64,000 nt of DNA from Pseudoduganella namucuonensis. Lineage in GTDB: Bacteria; Pseudomonadota; Gammaproteobacteria; Burkholderiales; Burkholderiaceae_D. The number at the start of each line of letters is the position of its first letter. The first letter of the stretch is position 1. Under the pieces are notes generated by a model. The model was given only the letters and a program-made list of their open reading frames with translations. It did not search any database and was not told the DNA's origin. The stretch covers positions 82,006 to 146,005 of the forward strand of contig NZ_FPBO01000021.1 of assembly GCF_900116645.1 (NCBI RefSeq). The letters are read 5' to 3'. Both the position numbers and the translations under genes were made by a program. This document shows positions 52,773-61,691 of this stretch, in pieces.

Positions 52773-53944
52773 CGTGCTGCTCCGTTATTGTTGTCTGGTT
52801 TCTTCTGCGACGCCGGGTTCAGCGGGTCCATATCGGCCGGCACTTCCAGCTTGGTCGGCCGGTCCGGATAGCGGTTGCCCGGCTTGAAGGTGCGGATCTG
52901 GAACACATAGGCCAGCACCTCGGCCACCGCCGCGTACAGGCGCTCGGGGATCTCGTCGCCGATGTCGGTGTGCTTGTGCAGCGCGCGGGCCAGCGCCGGC
53001 GCCTCCAGGATGGCGACCTTGTGCTCCTTGGCCAGTTCGCGGATCTTCGCGGCCACCTCGTCCGTGCCCTTGGCCACCACCTTGGGCGCGCCGCGCGAGC
53101 CGTCGGCGTATTTCAGCGCCACCGCGTAGTGGGTCGGGTTGGTCACCACCACGTCGGCGGTCGGCACGTCGGCCATCATGCGGCGCTTGGCCATCTCGCG
53201 CTGCAGCTGGCGGATCTTGCCCTTGATTTGCGGATTGCCGTCCGATTCCTTGGATTCCTGGATCAGCTCCTGGCGCGTCATCTTCAGCTTGTTGGCGTAG
53301 TGCCACAGCTGGTAGGGCGCGTCGATGGCGGCGATGAAGCCCAGCGCGCCGACGATGAACAGGAAGCTCACGCCCAGCATGTCCAGCAGGTGCACGGTGC
53401 CCAGTTTCAGCGGCTCGTTGATCAGGCCAATCACCGCGTCCTTCTGTTGCAGCACCACCAGCCATGCCACCGCACCCACCACGATGGTCTTGGCGATGGC
53501 CTTGACCAGCTCGACCAGCGCGTTCTTGGACACCATGTTGGCCAAGCCGGAGATGGGATTGAGCTTCATGAAGTTGGGGCCGATGGCCTTGCCGCTGAAC
53601 AGCCAGCCGCCTACCAGCAGCGGCGAGGCCAGCGCCACCAGCATGATCGCGGCGGCCAGCGGCAGGCAGGCCAGCATCACGCGGCCGATGTCGACGGCGA
53701 CGCGGGTGATCAGCACGTCCGGGTTGAAAATCTGCTCGGGCGGCAGCGACAGGCCGGACACCATGGCCGAGCTCAGGTCGCGCACCAGGCCGGAACCGGT
53801 CATCCACAGGCCGGCGCCGGCCGTCATCAGCACGGTGAAGGTCGCCACTTCACGCGATCGGGGAACGTCGCCTTCCTCACGCGCCTGCTCGAGGCGCTTC
53901 TGTGACGCCGGTTCTGTCTTCTCGCTTTCGCTCTCTTCTGCCAT
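52769..53944 (-). CDS. flhB: Flagellar export switch protein FlhB
   Basis: Export gate subunit and substrate-specificity switch, 391 residues. Four membrane helices lie within about 30-215 and the autocleavage motif N-P-T-H falls at 269-272, the same place as in enteric FlhB, in VVVTNPTHYAVALKYADG. The last 35 residues form a charged tail. First gene of flhBA. A separate small gene at 11142-11489 duplicates its post-cleavage tail. Confidence 0.98.
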   Translation of the reverse strand: MAEESESEKTEPASQKRLEQAREEGDVPRSREVATFTVLMTAGAGLWMTGSGLVRDLSSAMVSGLSLPPEQIFNPDVLITRVAVDIGRVMLACLPLAAAIMLVALASPLLVGGWLFSGKAIGPNFMKLNPISGLANMVSKNALVELVKAIAKTIVVGAVAWLVVLQQKDAVIGLINEPLKLGTVHLLDMLGVSFLFIVGALGFIAAIDAPYQLWHYANKLKMTRQELIQESKESDGNPQIKGKIRQLQREMAKRRMMADVPTADVVVTNPTHYAVALKYADGSRGAPKVVAKGTDEVAAKIRELAKEHKVAILEAPALARALHKHTDIGDEIPERLYAAVAEVLAYVFQIRTFKPGNRYPDRPTKLEVPADMDPLNPASQKKPDNNNGAAR

Positions 53945-54334
53945 TTTCCTGCCGCCGATCCGGTTAGCCTGGCGTCATTATCGCCAACCGGACGGGGCGG
54001 CCATCGGGGGAACAGCCGGGGTTTTGCCGCTCAACTCGGGGTTTCCCAGCATTAACTCATCGTACAAGTTGAATGAAAAGTTAATGCGGGCATTCGCATC
54101 TGTTGAATATATGCGCCGGATTGCTTAAAAAAGCGGCGACGAGAGTTTCAAAATAAGCAATTGCGTACTAGCCGTTTGGCATGCTACAGTGCAACAATAA
54201 GTGCAACCCCTACTTTTCCTCCTCCATGCCCCTGCCCGCAACCCCGTCCCAGAGCGCATCCCGCCAGTCTGTTGCGATGCGCCATCGCCTATCGGTACAA
54301 AAAATGTTGTTTTTGACGTAAATAAATCTTGCTT

Positions 54335-54350
54335 TGTGATATTCATCACA
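54335..54350. promoter_or_regulatory. CRP-type binding site
   Basis: TGTGATATTCATCACA: both half-sites of the CRP consensus TGTGA-N6-TCACA are perfect. It lies 138 bases before the start of the next gene and upstream of a possible promoter, as an activator site would. Confidence 0.6.
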
Positions 54351-54357
54351 GGGAAGT

Positions 54358-54387
54358 TTGCTCAGAATCAATTAGCATATTTAAAAT
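54358..54387 (+). promoter_or_regulatory. Possible sigma-70 type promoter downstream of the CRP-type site
   Basis: TTGCTC and TAAAAT separated by 18 bases (3 of 6 and 5 of 6 matches). A weak -35 would suit dependence on an activator bound at 54335-54350. Confidence 0.35.
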
Positions 54388-54487
54388 AAGCGCTACCCGT
54401 CCGTGCTTAAAAACTAAGTGAAGAACTTATTTGTTTCGGCGGGTTGTAGGCAACCAGGCACGTCAGCGAAAGAACCGGCTCTACCCC

Positions 54488-55384
54488 ATGGAAATTACAA
54501 ATTCAGTCGTTGTGTTGCAACCAGGAATCTATGTCCTGCGTTACCCGAAAGGCGGCCTGGCGCCGTTGACCATTTCCCGCGCCCCCGGCAAGCCTGAGAA
54601 CTGCGGCCGCATCGAGGCCCTGTGGACCCCCGGTACGCAAGGCGCGACGCTGCGCGACGGCAGTGATTGCATCGTCATGCACGTGCAGGACGCTCCGGCC
54701 GAATTGCTGGTCAGCGCCTTCCTTCCGCATGCGGGCGCGCCGGCGCCAACGCTGCGGGTGGATAAGATCGGACTGGACGAGCCTGGCGCTGCGGCTGCCC
54801 CGGTGGTGAGCGCGCCTGTGGTGAAAGCGCCAGCAGTCACCGCGCCCGCTCCGAAAGCCCAGCCGGCCGGCCGCACGATCCAGATCAGCGAAGAGGGCCT
54901 CACCCTGATCGGCCACATCGAACGCGTGGGCGACGCTGTGGCGCCCGAAGGCAAATACCTGGGTGACCCGTCGACCAACCTGCGCCTGGAAGGCTTCCAG
55001 GTGATGTGGCCGGATCATCCACAGCAAGTGGACCTCGCCTACAGCGTGACCCTGGAAGGCCTGGGCGCCACGCCCACCGTCACCACCGGCCAGTTCTGCG
55101 GCAGCAAGGGGGAAGCCCGCCGCATCACCGAAGTGACCTTCACCCTGGTGGGCGAAAACGCCCGTCGCTTCGAACTGAAAGGCATGGCGCATTTCTCGGG
55201 CGGCTTCAGCGTGCCGGTGTCGTCCGGCCTGCCGTTGAGCGGCCCTAGCGGCCTGGAGCATCTGGTGGCGGTCACCCTGACCACCGCGATCGCCCTGCCG
55301 CAGAAACAGAATGTACAGAATCCTTGGGAACAATCTTCCCGTACCAAGGTGTTCAAGACCAAGGCAACACAGTCACAAAAGTAA
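54488..55384 (+). CDS. Hypothetical protein preceding the DUF4214 surface protein
   Basis: A 298-residue protein I do not recognise. The ATG at 54488 is chosen over an in-frame TTG at 54431; neither has a strong ribosome site. Residues 1-95 form a compact domain (VVLQPGIYVLRYPKGGLAPLTISRAPG...DGSDCIVMHVQDAPAELLVSAF), 100-135 a Pro/Ala/Val linker, and 140-275 a second, beta-rich domain (LTLIGHIERVGDAVAPEG...VAVTLTTAIALP). There is no signal peptide, membrane helix or catalytic motif. It lies 111 bases before the DUF4214 protein gene and may share its function or secretion. Confidence 0.75.
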   Translation: MEITNSVVVLQPGIYVLRYPKGGLAPLTISRAPGKPENCGRIEALWTPGTQGATLRDGSDCIVMHVQDAPAELLVSAFLPHAGAPAPTLRVDKIGLDEPGAAAAPVVSAPVVKAPAVTAPAPKAQPAGRTIQISEEGLTLIGHIERVGDAVAPEGKYLGDPSTNLRLEGFQVMWPDHPQQVDLAYSVTLEGLGATPTVTTGQFCGSKGEARRITEVTFTLVGENARRFELKGMAHFSGGFSVPVSSGLPLSGPSGLEHLVAVTLTTAIALPQKQNVQNPWEQSSRTKVFKTKATQSQK

Positions 55385-55495
55385 CAAGAAGTAGCAACCG
55401 TTTGTAAGAACTCGTTCCACGCCCTCGCGGCGCCGCAGTCTGGCGTTGTGGGGAATCGATTGGTTTGCGCAGTTCCCTTTTAAGGAGTATCAACT

Positions 55496-56542
55496 ATGTA
55501 TGAAGAGAGTACCAGTACCGTTACTGGCGCCCTGCAGGCCGCTAACCCAACCGTGTTCACCACGGAAACGCTGAACACCATTCTGACGCTGGCCACCAAA
55601 ACTGGTACCAACGTGTCGATCCAGACCGTCACCGCCGACGCAAGCGGCAACGTGACCGTGGCCGCCGGCACCGAAGTCGTGATGATCGATTCGTCCGACA
55701 CCGCCGTAACCACCATCAAACCACCAGTCAACGCACCAGTGCTGATCTTCGAAGGCAAGGGCGGCGTGATTGTGACCGTGGACGACGACGGCGCAGCCAC
55801 CGTACCTTCGGGAACCGGCGTTGTGGACCGTGTGATCGTCGGCTCCTCCGGCAACGACAGCATCATCATCGCCGACGGCAAAAACACCCAGGTTACCCTG
55901 GGTAGCGGCGACAGCACCGTTGTCACCGGCCATGGCGTCGACACCGTGGTTGCGGGCCTGGGCGACAGCACCGTCACCGGCGGCGCCGGCGACTACGCCG
56001 TGGTCAAACTGGCTGGCAACGCGAACAACTTCGCGGTCACCACCAAAGACGGCCACGCTGTGATCACCAACAGCGCAACCGGCGTGAAAACCGACATTAC
56101 CAAAATCCAGTACGTACAACTGGACAACGGCAATGCACTGGTGTTCGCGAAAGACAAGGTGGAAGCCTCGGTTACCGCCCTGTTCGAAGCAGCCTTCGGC
56201 CGCACCGCCGATGCTGGCGGTCTGGACTACTGGTTCGACCTGGCTCGCGGCGGCGCATCGCTGAAACAAATCGCCGACGCCTTCGTGACCTCGGCCGAGT
56301 TCGGCGTGAACAACCTGCTGAGCAACGAGACCTTCATCAACAACCTGTACAACAACACCTTCGGCCGCGACGGCGAAGCTGCTGGTATGGCTTACTGGTT
56401 GGGCGTGCTGAACAGCGGCGCTACCCGTGCTGACATCGTTCGTTCGTTCGCTCAGGTTCACACCCTGAACGTGACCGGCGAAACGGCGAACCACGAAGCT
56501 ACGGTGGTTGGCAACGTCAACATCGTCACCGGCATCATCTAA
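55496..56542 (+). CDS. DUF4214 / RTX-like surface or secreted protein
   Basis: 348 residues. Residues about 115-165 are a degenerate Gly/Asp beta-roll (VGSSGNDSIIIADG, LGSGDSTVVTGHGVDTVVAGLGDSTVTGGAGDY), as in RTX-type exported proteins. Residues about 222-325 hold two DUF4214 units (VTALFEAAFGRTADAGGLDYWFDLARGG and FINNLYNNTFGRDGEAAGMAYWLGVL). No N-terminal signal is present, in keeping with type I secretion, but no transporter is in the window. A strong AGGAG eight bases before the ATG and a terminator right after the stop suggest high expression. The glycosyltransferases next door could modify it; that is inference. Confidence 0.85.
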   Translation: MYEESTSTVTGALQAANPTVFTTETLNTILTLATKTGTNVSIQTVTADASGNVTVAAGTEVVMIDSSDTAVTTIKPPVNAPVLIFEGKGGVIVTVDDDGAATVPSGTGVVDRVIVGSSGNDSIIIADGKNTQVTLGSGDSTVVTGHGVDTVVAGLGDSTVTGGAGDYAVVKLAGNANNFAVTTKDGHAVITNSATGVKTDITKIQYVQLDNGNALVFAKDKVEASVTALFEAAFGRTADAGGLDYWFDLARGGASLKQIADAFVTSAEFGVNNLLSNETFINNLYNNTFGRDGEAAGMAYWLGVLNSGATRADIVRSFAQVHTLNVTGETANHEATVVGNVNIVTGII

Positions 56543-56559
56543 GTTCTAAGCGACGTTAC

Positions 56560-58602
56560 ATGACGCACCAACAAGGGGGGATTCCCCCCTTTTTCCTTTT
56601 CTGTTCCCCTCGTTTGCGCGACGACGCTTTATTGTCGCGCGCATACGAGACTTTCCAATCCGGCCACTACGCCGATGCGCTGATCGCAGTCGAGTATCTG
56701 TGCCGCCGATATCCGGCGATGCACGTCCCTGCCATCCTGCGTGCCAAGATCATTGAAACCTGCCGTCCCGAACTGACCGCCAAAGCCTGGTACCAGGCCT
56801 GGAAAGGCGTGCCCGACCTGCCCCTGCTGCAAGACGCGATGCTGCGCTGCTGGCTGGAGTCCGGCGCGACCGACAGCGTGCGCGGTCTCGGACCGGCCTT
56901 CCTGCCAGCGCGCTGCCGCGCCGGCACCCAACCCGACCTGCTCGCCATCCTGCGCCAGGCGGGAGTGGCCACGCTGGGCGCCTGCTGGAAAGCCGGCGAC
57001 GCCATCGAGGCCATGCTGTTCGGCGCCAGCGCGCGCATGCGCCTGCTGCTCTCCGACGAAACCAGGCAATACCAGTTCGAAGTCCCGGCCGACGGCCGAC
57101 GCTTCCGCCTGCCGCTGCCCCGCCCCACCGGCGTCTGGTCCCTCGCCTTCGCCGACAGCGAAGGCCAGCCCCAGCTGCTCCAAGGCTCCCCCCTGGTCTT
57201 CGCCCCCCCGCACCGCGTCGTTCCCGTGCAGACGGGAACCCAAGTTGCAGTAGCAGTAAGCGCCCCCGCACAAGCCCGCCCCGTCGACATCGTCATCCCC
57301 GTCTACGGCGACGCCCCCCGCACCCGCGCCTGCATCGAAAGCGTGCTCACCAGCCTGCGCCACAACACCACCCCCGCCGCCCTGCTGGTGGTGGACGACG
57401 CCAGCCCCGAACCCGAGCTCTCCGCCTGGCTGGACACCCAAGCCGCGAACGGCCGCCTGCACCTGCTGCGCAACCCCCGCAACCTCGGCTTCATCGAAAC
57501 CTGCAACCGCGCCATGCGCGAGCACCCCGAGCGCGACATCATGCTGCTCAACGCCGACACCCTGGTCCATGGCGACTGGCTGGACCGCCTGCGCGCCACG
57601 CTGTACAGCGCGCCGGACATCGCCACGGCAACTCCCTGGACCAACAACGGCGAAATCAGCAGCTTCCCCAAAATCGCCACCAACGCGCGCGGCCCGAATC
57701 CCGCGCAACTCGCGCGCCTGGACGGCACCGCCGCCGCCCTGCGCCAAAGCGGCCGGACCGAAGACCTGGAACTGCCCACCTGCTGCGGCTTCGCCATGCT
57801 CATCAAGCGCAGCGTGCTGGACGAGATCGGCCTGCTGGACGGCGTGCACCTGGTACGCGGCTACGGTGAAGAAGTGGACTGGTGCCTGCGCGCCAGCGCC
57901 ACCGGCCACCGCCACCTGCTGTCCACGGGCGTGTTCATCGCCCACACCGGCACCGTCTCGTTCCGCTTCGAGAAAACCCTGCGCGTGCGCGAAAACCGCG
58001 CCGTGCTCGCCGCGCGCTATCCGAGGTACCACGCCGACTACGCCCGTTTCCTCAGCGACGACCCGCTGCTTGAAGCCCGCACCGCCCTGCGCGACGCGCT
58101 GGAAGAACAGCGATGCGACTGGCTCACTGCTGCCGTCCAACTGCTGGAAGGCGCCGCCGAGGTGGCTCGCCCCGTTCCGCAGGCGCTGCCCTCGTCCTGC
58201 ATGCGCATTGGCGTGTGGCAGCACCGACAGCACCACCCGCATTCGAGCAAGGTGCTGTCCCTGGCGCGCCTGATCGCCAGCCGCCCGGAACTGTCCATGC
58301 GCCTGCTGGTGATCGGCGAAGCCAGCGAAGCCTTGTGGCACACCGGCGTGGTCGACGTGCTGCAATCCGGCATATGGGATGAAACCACCCTGCTGACGGA
58401 CGCGGCCCTGGTCGGCATGACAGGCTGCGCGGCGTTGCTTGTACAGCACACGCTGACCACGCCGCTGGGCGTACCGCGCACGGAACTGGACGAAAGCTTC
58501 GATCCGGAGGTATGGTTGAACAATTGGCTGGCGCAGCACAAGGCTCCGCCGCCCGCACGCAAGAAACGTCAATCCAAGTTGAAAGAGGCAGCCGCAGCAT
58601 GA
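56560..58602 (+). CDS. Glycosyltransferase family 2 protein with C-terminal extension
   Basis: Up to 680 residues. The GT2 domain spans about 245-480: DIVIPVYGDAPRTRACIESVL, LVVDDASPEPEL, the nucleotide-sugar motif IMLLNADTLVHGDWLDRL, an acceptor loop with ELPTCCGFAMLIKRSVLDEIGLLD and GYGEEVDWCLRASATGH. About 240 residues before it and 200 after are not assigned; the N-terminal part looks helical, TPR-like (AYETFQSGHYADALIAVEYLCRRYPAMHVP). The ATG at 56560 lacks a ribosome site and reads through the preceding terminator hairpin; TTG at 56614 (LRDDALLSRAYETF) may be the true start. It overlaps the next gene (ATGA). Confidence 0.87.
   Translation: MTHQQGGIPPFFLFCSPRLRDDALLSRAYETFQSGHYADALIAVEYLCRRYPAMHVPAILRAKIIETCRPELTAKAWYQAWKGVPDLPLLQDAMLRCWLESGATDSVRGLGPAFLPARCRAGTQPDLLAILRQAGVATLGACWKAGDAIEAMLFGASARMRLLLSDETRQYQFEVPADGRRFRLPLPRPTGVWSLAFADSEGQPQLLQGSPLVFAPPHRVVPVQTGTQVAVAVSAPAQARPVDIVIPVYGDAPRTRACIESVLTSLRHNTTPAALLVVDDASPEPELSAWLDTQAANGRLHLLRNPRNLGFIETCNRAMREHPERDIMLLNADTLVHGDWLDRLRATLYSAPDIATATPWTNNGEISSFPKIATNARGPNPAQLARLDGTAAALRQSGRTEDLELPTCCGFAMLIKRSVLDEIGLLDGVHLVRGYGEEVDWCLRASATGHRHLLSTGVFIAHTGTVSFRFEKTLRVRENRAVLAARYPRYHADYARFLSDDPLLEARTALRDALEEQRCDWLTAAVQLLEGAAEVARPVPQALPSSCMRIGVWQHRQHHPHSSKVLSLARLIASRPELSMRLLVIGEASEALWHTGVVDVLQSGIWDETTLLTDAALVGMTGCAALLVQHTLTTPLGVPRTELDESFDPEVWLNNWLAQHKAPPPARKKRQSKLKEAAAA
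56573..56594 (+). terminator. Terminator after the DUF4214 protein, inside the start of the next ORF
   Basis: AAGGGGGG-ATT-CCCCCCTT, then T3 more: a compact 8-bp hairpin with a T tract, 30 bases after the stop codon. It overlaps codons 5-12 of the longest form of the following glycosyltransferase ORF. Confidence 0.8.
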
Positions 58603-61007
58603 AGATGGAAACACCCCCTGCCCCTCGCAAGACCCGTTCCAAAACGAGCAAGGCAATAATGCAGCGCTGGCACGGCGCGTTGGAAGGCACCCATCGCGGC
58701 TTGGTCTATGGCTGGGTGATCGACAGCGAGCAGCCAAATCAGCGCGTCGTCCTGGAGATCCTCCGCGACGGCGAACCCATCGGCACCCTCACGGCTGACG
58801 TTGCCCGCAGCGATCTGGCCGAGCAGTTCTCGGCCATCGCGCCCGGCCACGCCGCGCACGACGTCTGCCATGGTTTTGTGGCCGATGTGGGCATCCTCAA
58901 GCATGGCCAGCAGGGCATCGTCACCGTCCGCGTCGCCAACACCGCGACCTGCCTGCCTGGATTCGTGGCGCTCGATTCGCAAGAGAAACCGCCTGTCGCC
59001 GCCAGCAGCGCGGTCTTCAGCGACGGCGCCCTGCGTTTGCATGGCTGGGCCATGGACAGCCGCGACGAGCGGCGCAAGGTGACCGTGAGGGCTTTCCTGG
59101 GCCAACGGCTGCTCGCCGAATCCGTCGCCAACCTCACGCATCCCGCCACCCGCGCTTTCGAAGTGGGTGACCATGGCTTCACGCTGGACTTGCCCATCAG
59201 CCTGGGCGACGGCAACAGCCACAGCGTGCGCGTCGTGGACGAACATGGCAATGCCCTGAACGGCAGTCCGCTGACCGTATGCTGCTACGCGGCCGGTTGC
59301 AAGACCCTCCTCCCCGACGGCAAGGCCAACGTGCTGGATCTGGCCATTGATGGCTACGAACGCATCCTGCCGCGCAGCCTCAGCATGGATCATTACCGCG
59401 ACTGGAGCGCGCAATTCGAAACGCCACTGAACCAGGGTGGCACCGCCGCCGCCGTGGCGGCCCTGCAAGTGGGCCTGATCGTCCACGGCGGCGACGATGC
59501 GCAAACCCAACTCACCCTGAACAGCCTGGTGGAGCAAAGCCACGACAAGGTCAAGGTCTTCGCGCTCGACCCGGCGAGCAAGAAAGCCAACGCCCTGGCC
59601 GCGCTGGTGCAAGCCGCGTTGAAGGCGGGCTGCGACGTGCTGGCATGCGTGCGTGCCGGAGACATCCTTGAGCCACACGCGGTGTCCGCCGCGCTGGAAG
59701 GATTCATCGCGTCGGAAACCCAGCTCGTCTATAGCGACAGCGAGCGCGCCGGCCAGCCATGGTTCAAACCCGCCTGGAATCCGGAGTACGCGCTCGCCAG
59801 CGACTACCCGCTGGATCTGCTGTTCGCCCGCGCGGCTGCGGTGCGCGCCCTGCCACAGGAGGCGTTCACTGACGCGCCGACCCTGGCCTGGGCACTGCTC
59901 GCCGCCCAATGGCCAGCGGCGCAGCGATCCATCCTGCACGTGCCGCGCGTGCTGCTGCATAGCGACGCGCGGCTCGGGCAAGAGGAACAGCAACTGCGCT
60001 TCGACGCCGCGGCGGCGGCCCTGCGCCGGATCGAACCCAACACCGCATTGCGGGCGGTCGACGCCCCCGCTGCGGCGGGTTTCATTCCCCGCCGTATCGC
60101 GCGCCCGTTGAGCAAACGCGACAAGCAAACCAAGGTCAGCCTGATCATTCCCACGCGCGACCGCGTGGAATTGCTTGAGCGCTGCATCGGCACCATCCAG
60201 CAACACACCGATTGGGCGAATCTGGAAATCATCGTCATCGACAATGATTCGGTCCTGCCCAAGACCAAGACCTACTTCCGCAAGATCGCCAAGCAGGGCG
60301 TGAAGGTTCTGCCTTGCCCCGGCCCGTTCAACTTCGCCACGCTCAACAACGCGGCGGTTGAGGCGGCCAGCGGCGACGTGGTGGGCCTGATCAACAACGA
60401 TATCGAAGCGACGCACGACGGCTGGCTGGACGAAATCATGAGCCAGCTCCTGCAACCGGGCGTGGGCGCGGTCGGCGCCAAGCTGCTGTGGCCGAACGGC
60501 ATGGTGCAGCACGGCGGCGTGCTGATGGGTGTCGGCAATGTCGCCGGCCACTACGGCAACCGCCTGGCCGACGCCGATTGGGGCGACCACGGCCGCAACC
60601 AGTTGCTGCAGCAGGTTAGCGGTGTGACCGCCGCCTGCCTGTTCCTGCGCAAGCGCGACTACCTCGCGGTCGGCGGCATGGATGGCGTGGCCTTCCCGGT
60701 CGCATTCAACGACGTGGACCTGTGCCTGAAAATCCGCGATGCCGGCCTGGCCATCGTCTGGACGCCTTACGCCAAGATGCTGCACGCCGAGTCGGCCAGC
60801 CGAGGGCACGAGGACACGCCGCAAAAGCGCGCCCGATCGTTGCGCGAGATCGACCAGTTGCGCGCACGGTGGGGCCGCGTGCTGCTGCATGATCCGGCTT
60901 ATCACCCCAGCCTGAACCTCGACCCGCACAGCCACGCGTACGGCGGCCTGGCGCTGCCGCCGCGCAGCCGCGCGCCGCGCCGCGCCGGCATCGACCCGCA
61001 GCATTGA
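58599..61007 (+). CDS. Glycosyltransferase family 2 protein
   Basis: 802 residues from the ATG at 58599, which overlaps the previous stop (ATGA). The GT2 domain is C-terminal (about 505-770): KVSLIIPTRDRVELLERCIGTI, IIVIDNDSVLPKTKTY, VVGLINNDIEATHDGWLDE, VGAKLLWPNGMVQHGGVLMG and AFNDVDLCLKIRDAGLAIVWTPYA, the arrangement of rhamnosyl/glycan-chain transferases. The N-terminal 500 residues include two beta-rich segments (GALEGTHRGLVYGWVIDSEQP; RLHGWAMDSRDERRKVTVRAF) that look like repeated carbohydrate-related modules, then a second, GT2-like stretch (about 290-460) with weak motifs. Likely a cytoplasmic enzyme of surface-glycan synthesis. Confidence 0.88.
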   Translation: MKMETPPAPRKTRSKTSKAIMQRWHGALEGTHRGLVYGWVIDSEQPNQRVVLEILRDGEPIGTLTADVARSDLAEQFSAIAPGHAAHDVCHGFVADVGILKHGQQGIVTVRVANTATCLPGFVALDSQEKPPVAASSAVFSDGALRLHGWAMDSRDERRKVTVRAFLGQRLLAESVANLTHPATRAFEVGDHGFTLDLPISLGDGNSHSVRVVDEHGNALNGSPLTVCCYAAGCKTLLPDGKANVLDLAIDGYERILPRSLSMDHYRDWSAQFETPLNQGGTAAAVAALQVGLIVHGGDDAQTQLTLNSLVEQSHDKVKVFALDPASKKANALAALVQAALKAGCDVLACVRAGDILEPHAVSAALEGFIASETQLVYSDSERAGQPWFKPAWNPEYALASDYPLDLLFARAAAVRALPQEAFTDAPTLAWALLAAQWPAAQRSILHVPRVLLHSDARLGQEEQQLRFDAAAAALRRIEPNTALRAVDAPAAAGFIPRRIARPLSKRDKQTKVSLIIPTRDRVELLERCIGTIQQHTDWANLEIIVIDNDSVLPKTKTYFRKIAKQGVKVLPCPGPFNFATLNNAAVEAASGDVVGLINNDIEATHDGWLDEIMSQLLQPGVGAVGAKLLWPNGMVQHGGVLMGVGNVAGHYGNRLADADWGDHGRNQLLQQVSGVTAACLFLRKRDYLAVGGMDGVAFPVAFNDVDLCLKIRDAGLAIVWTPYAKMLHAESASRGHEDTPQKRARSLREIDQLRARWGRVLLHDPAYHPSLNLDPHSHAYGGLALPPRSRAPRRAGIDPQH

Positions 61008-61064
61008 TTCAACGCCCCGTGCCTCCCCTGGAGGCACGCACCCGCTACCCAAATAGATATCACG

Positions 61065-61691
61065 ATGCAAACCCAGGCCCAAGCAATACAGTCCCCCGAC
61101 CTCCTCAACCTGCTGCATGTCGGCTGCGGCGCCGCGCGCCCGGAGCGCCTGCCGGCCTACTTCCGCAACGCGCAGTGGCGCGAAATCCGCCTGGACATCG
61201 ACCCGAAGGTCCAGCCGGACATCATCGGCAGCATCACCAACCTGGGCGGCATCCCCGACGGCTGCATGGACGCCATCTGGTCGTCCCACAACCTTGAGCA
61301 TCTCAACTGGCACGAGGTGCCATCCGCCTTGGCCGAGTTCCGCCGAGTGCTCAAGCCGGATGGCTTCGCCCTGATCAGCGTGCCGGATTTGCGCGCGATC
61401 GCGCGCCATATCGTCGAGGACGACCTGACGGGGACCTTGTACGAGTCCGCCGCGGGTCCGATCACGGCGCTGGACGTGGTGTTCGGCCACCAAGCCTCGC
61501 TACGCAATGGCAATCACTATATGGCGCACCGCACCGGTTTCACCGCGACCACGCTGGGCCAGGCCCTGGCGGACGCCGGCTTCCACGAGGCGCGCGTGCA
61601 TGAGGGTAGCCGCTGGGATCTGTGGGCCATTGCGACAATGCCGGCGACCAGTGGCGACCTGTTCGGCCGGCTTTCTGGAGTGATGCTGTGA
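61065..61691 (+). CDS. Class I SAM-dependent methyltransferase
   Basis: 208 residues. The AdoMet-binding motif I LLHVGCGAARPERLP is at about 16-30, followed by an acidic strand end RLDIDPKVQPD, motif IWSSHNLEHLNWHEVPSALAEFRRVLKPDGFALISVPDL typical of Methyltransf_11-type enzymes, and a C-terminal MAHRTGFTATTLGQALADAGF. Substrate unknown; between glycosyltransferases it probably methylates a sugar or caps a glycan. Its stop overlaps the next GTG start (GTGA). Confidence 0.87.
   Translation: MQTQAQAIQSPDLLNLLHVGCGAARPERLPAYFRNAQWREIRLDIDPKVQPDIIGSITNLGGIPDGCMDAIWSSHNLEHLNWHEVPSALAEFRRVLKPDGFALISVPDLRAIARHIVEDDLTGTLYESAAGPITALDVVFGHQASLRNGNHYMAHRTGFTATTLGQALADAGFHEARVHEGSRWDLWAIATMPATSGDLFGRLSGVML

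Larger units (their letters stand above)
53945..54487. other. AT-richer divergent spacer upstream of the surface-protein region
   Basis: 543 bases with no credible gene. Next to flhB is a bulged inverted repeat (CCGGTT...GGCG/CGCC-AACCGG, about 53956-53988) that would fold in the flhB leader. The middle and right part is far AT-richer than the window average and carries a CRP-type site (54335-54350) and a possible promoter (54358-54387). The composition change marks the end of the flagellar locus. Confidence 0.7.

Noticed and set aside
50616..53944. FlhA/FlhB considered as parts of a virulence-type (injectisome) type III system
   Set aside because: All neighbours are flagellar, FlhB has the flagellar-type tail, and no needle, secretin or effector genes are present.
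54177..54194. Possible sigma-54 promoter (TGGCATG...TGCAA)
   Set aside because: The GG to GC spacing is 11 bases where sigma-54 needs 10, and the -12 box lacks TTGC.
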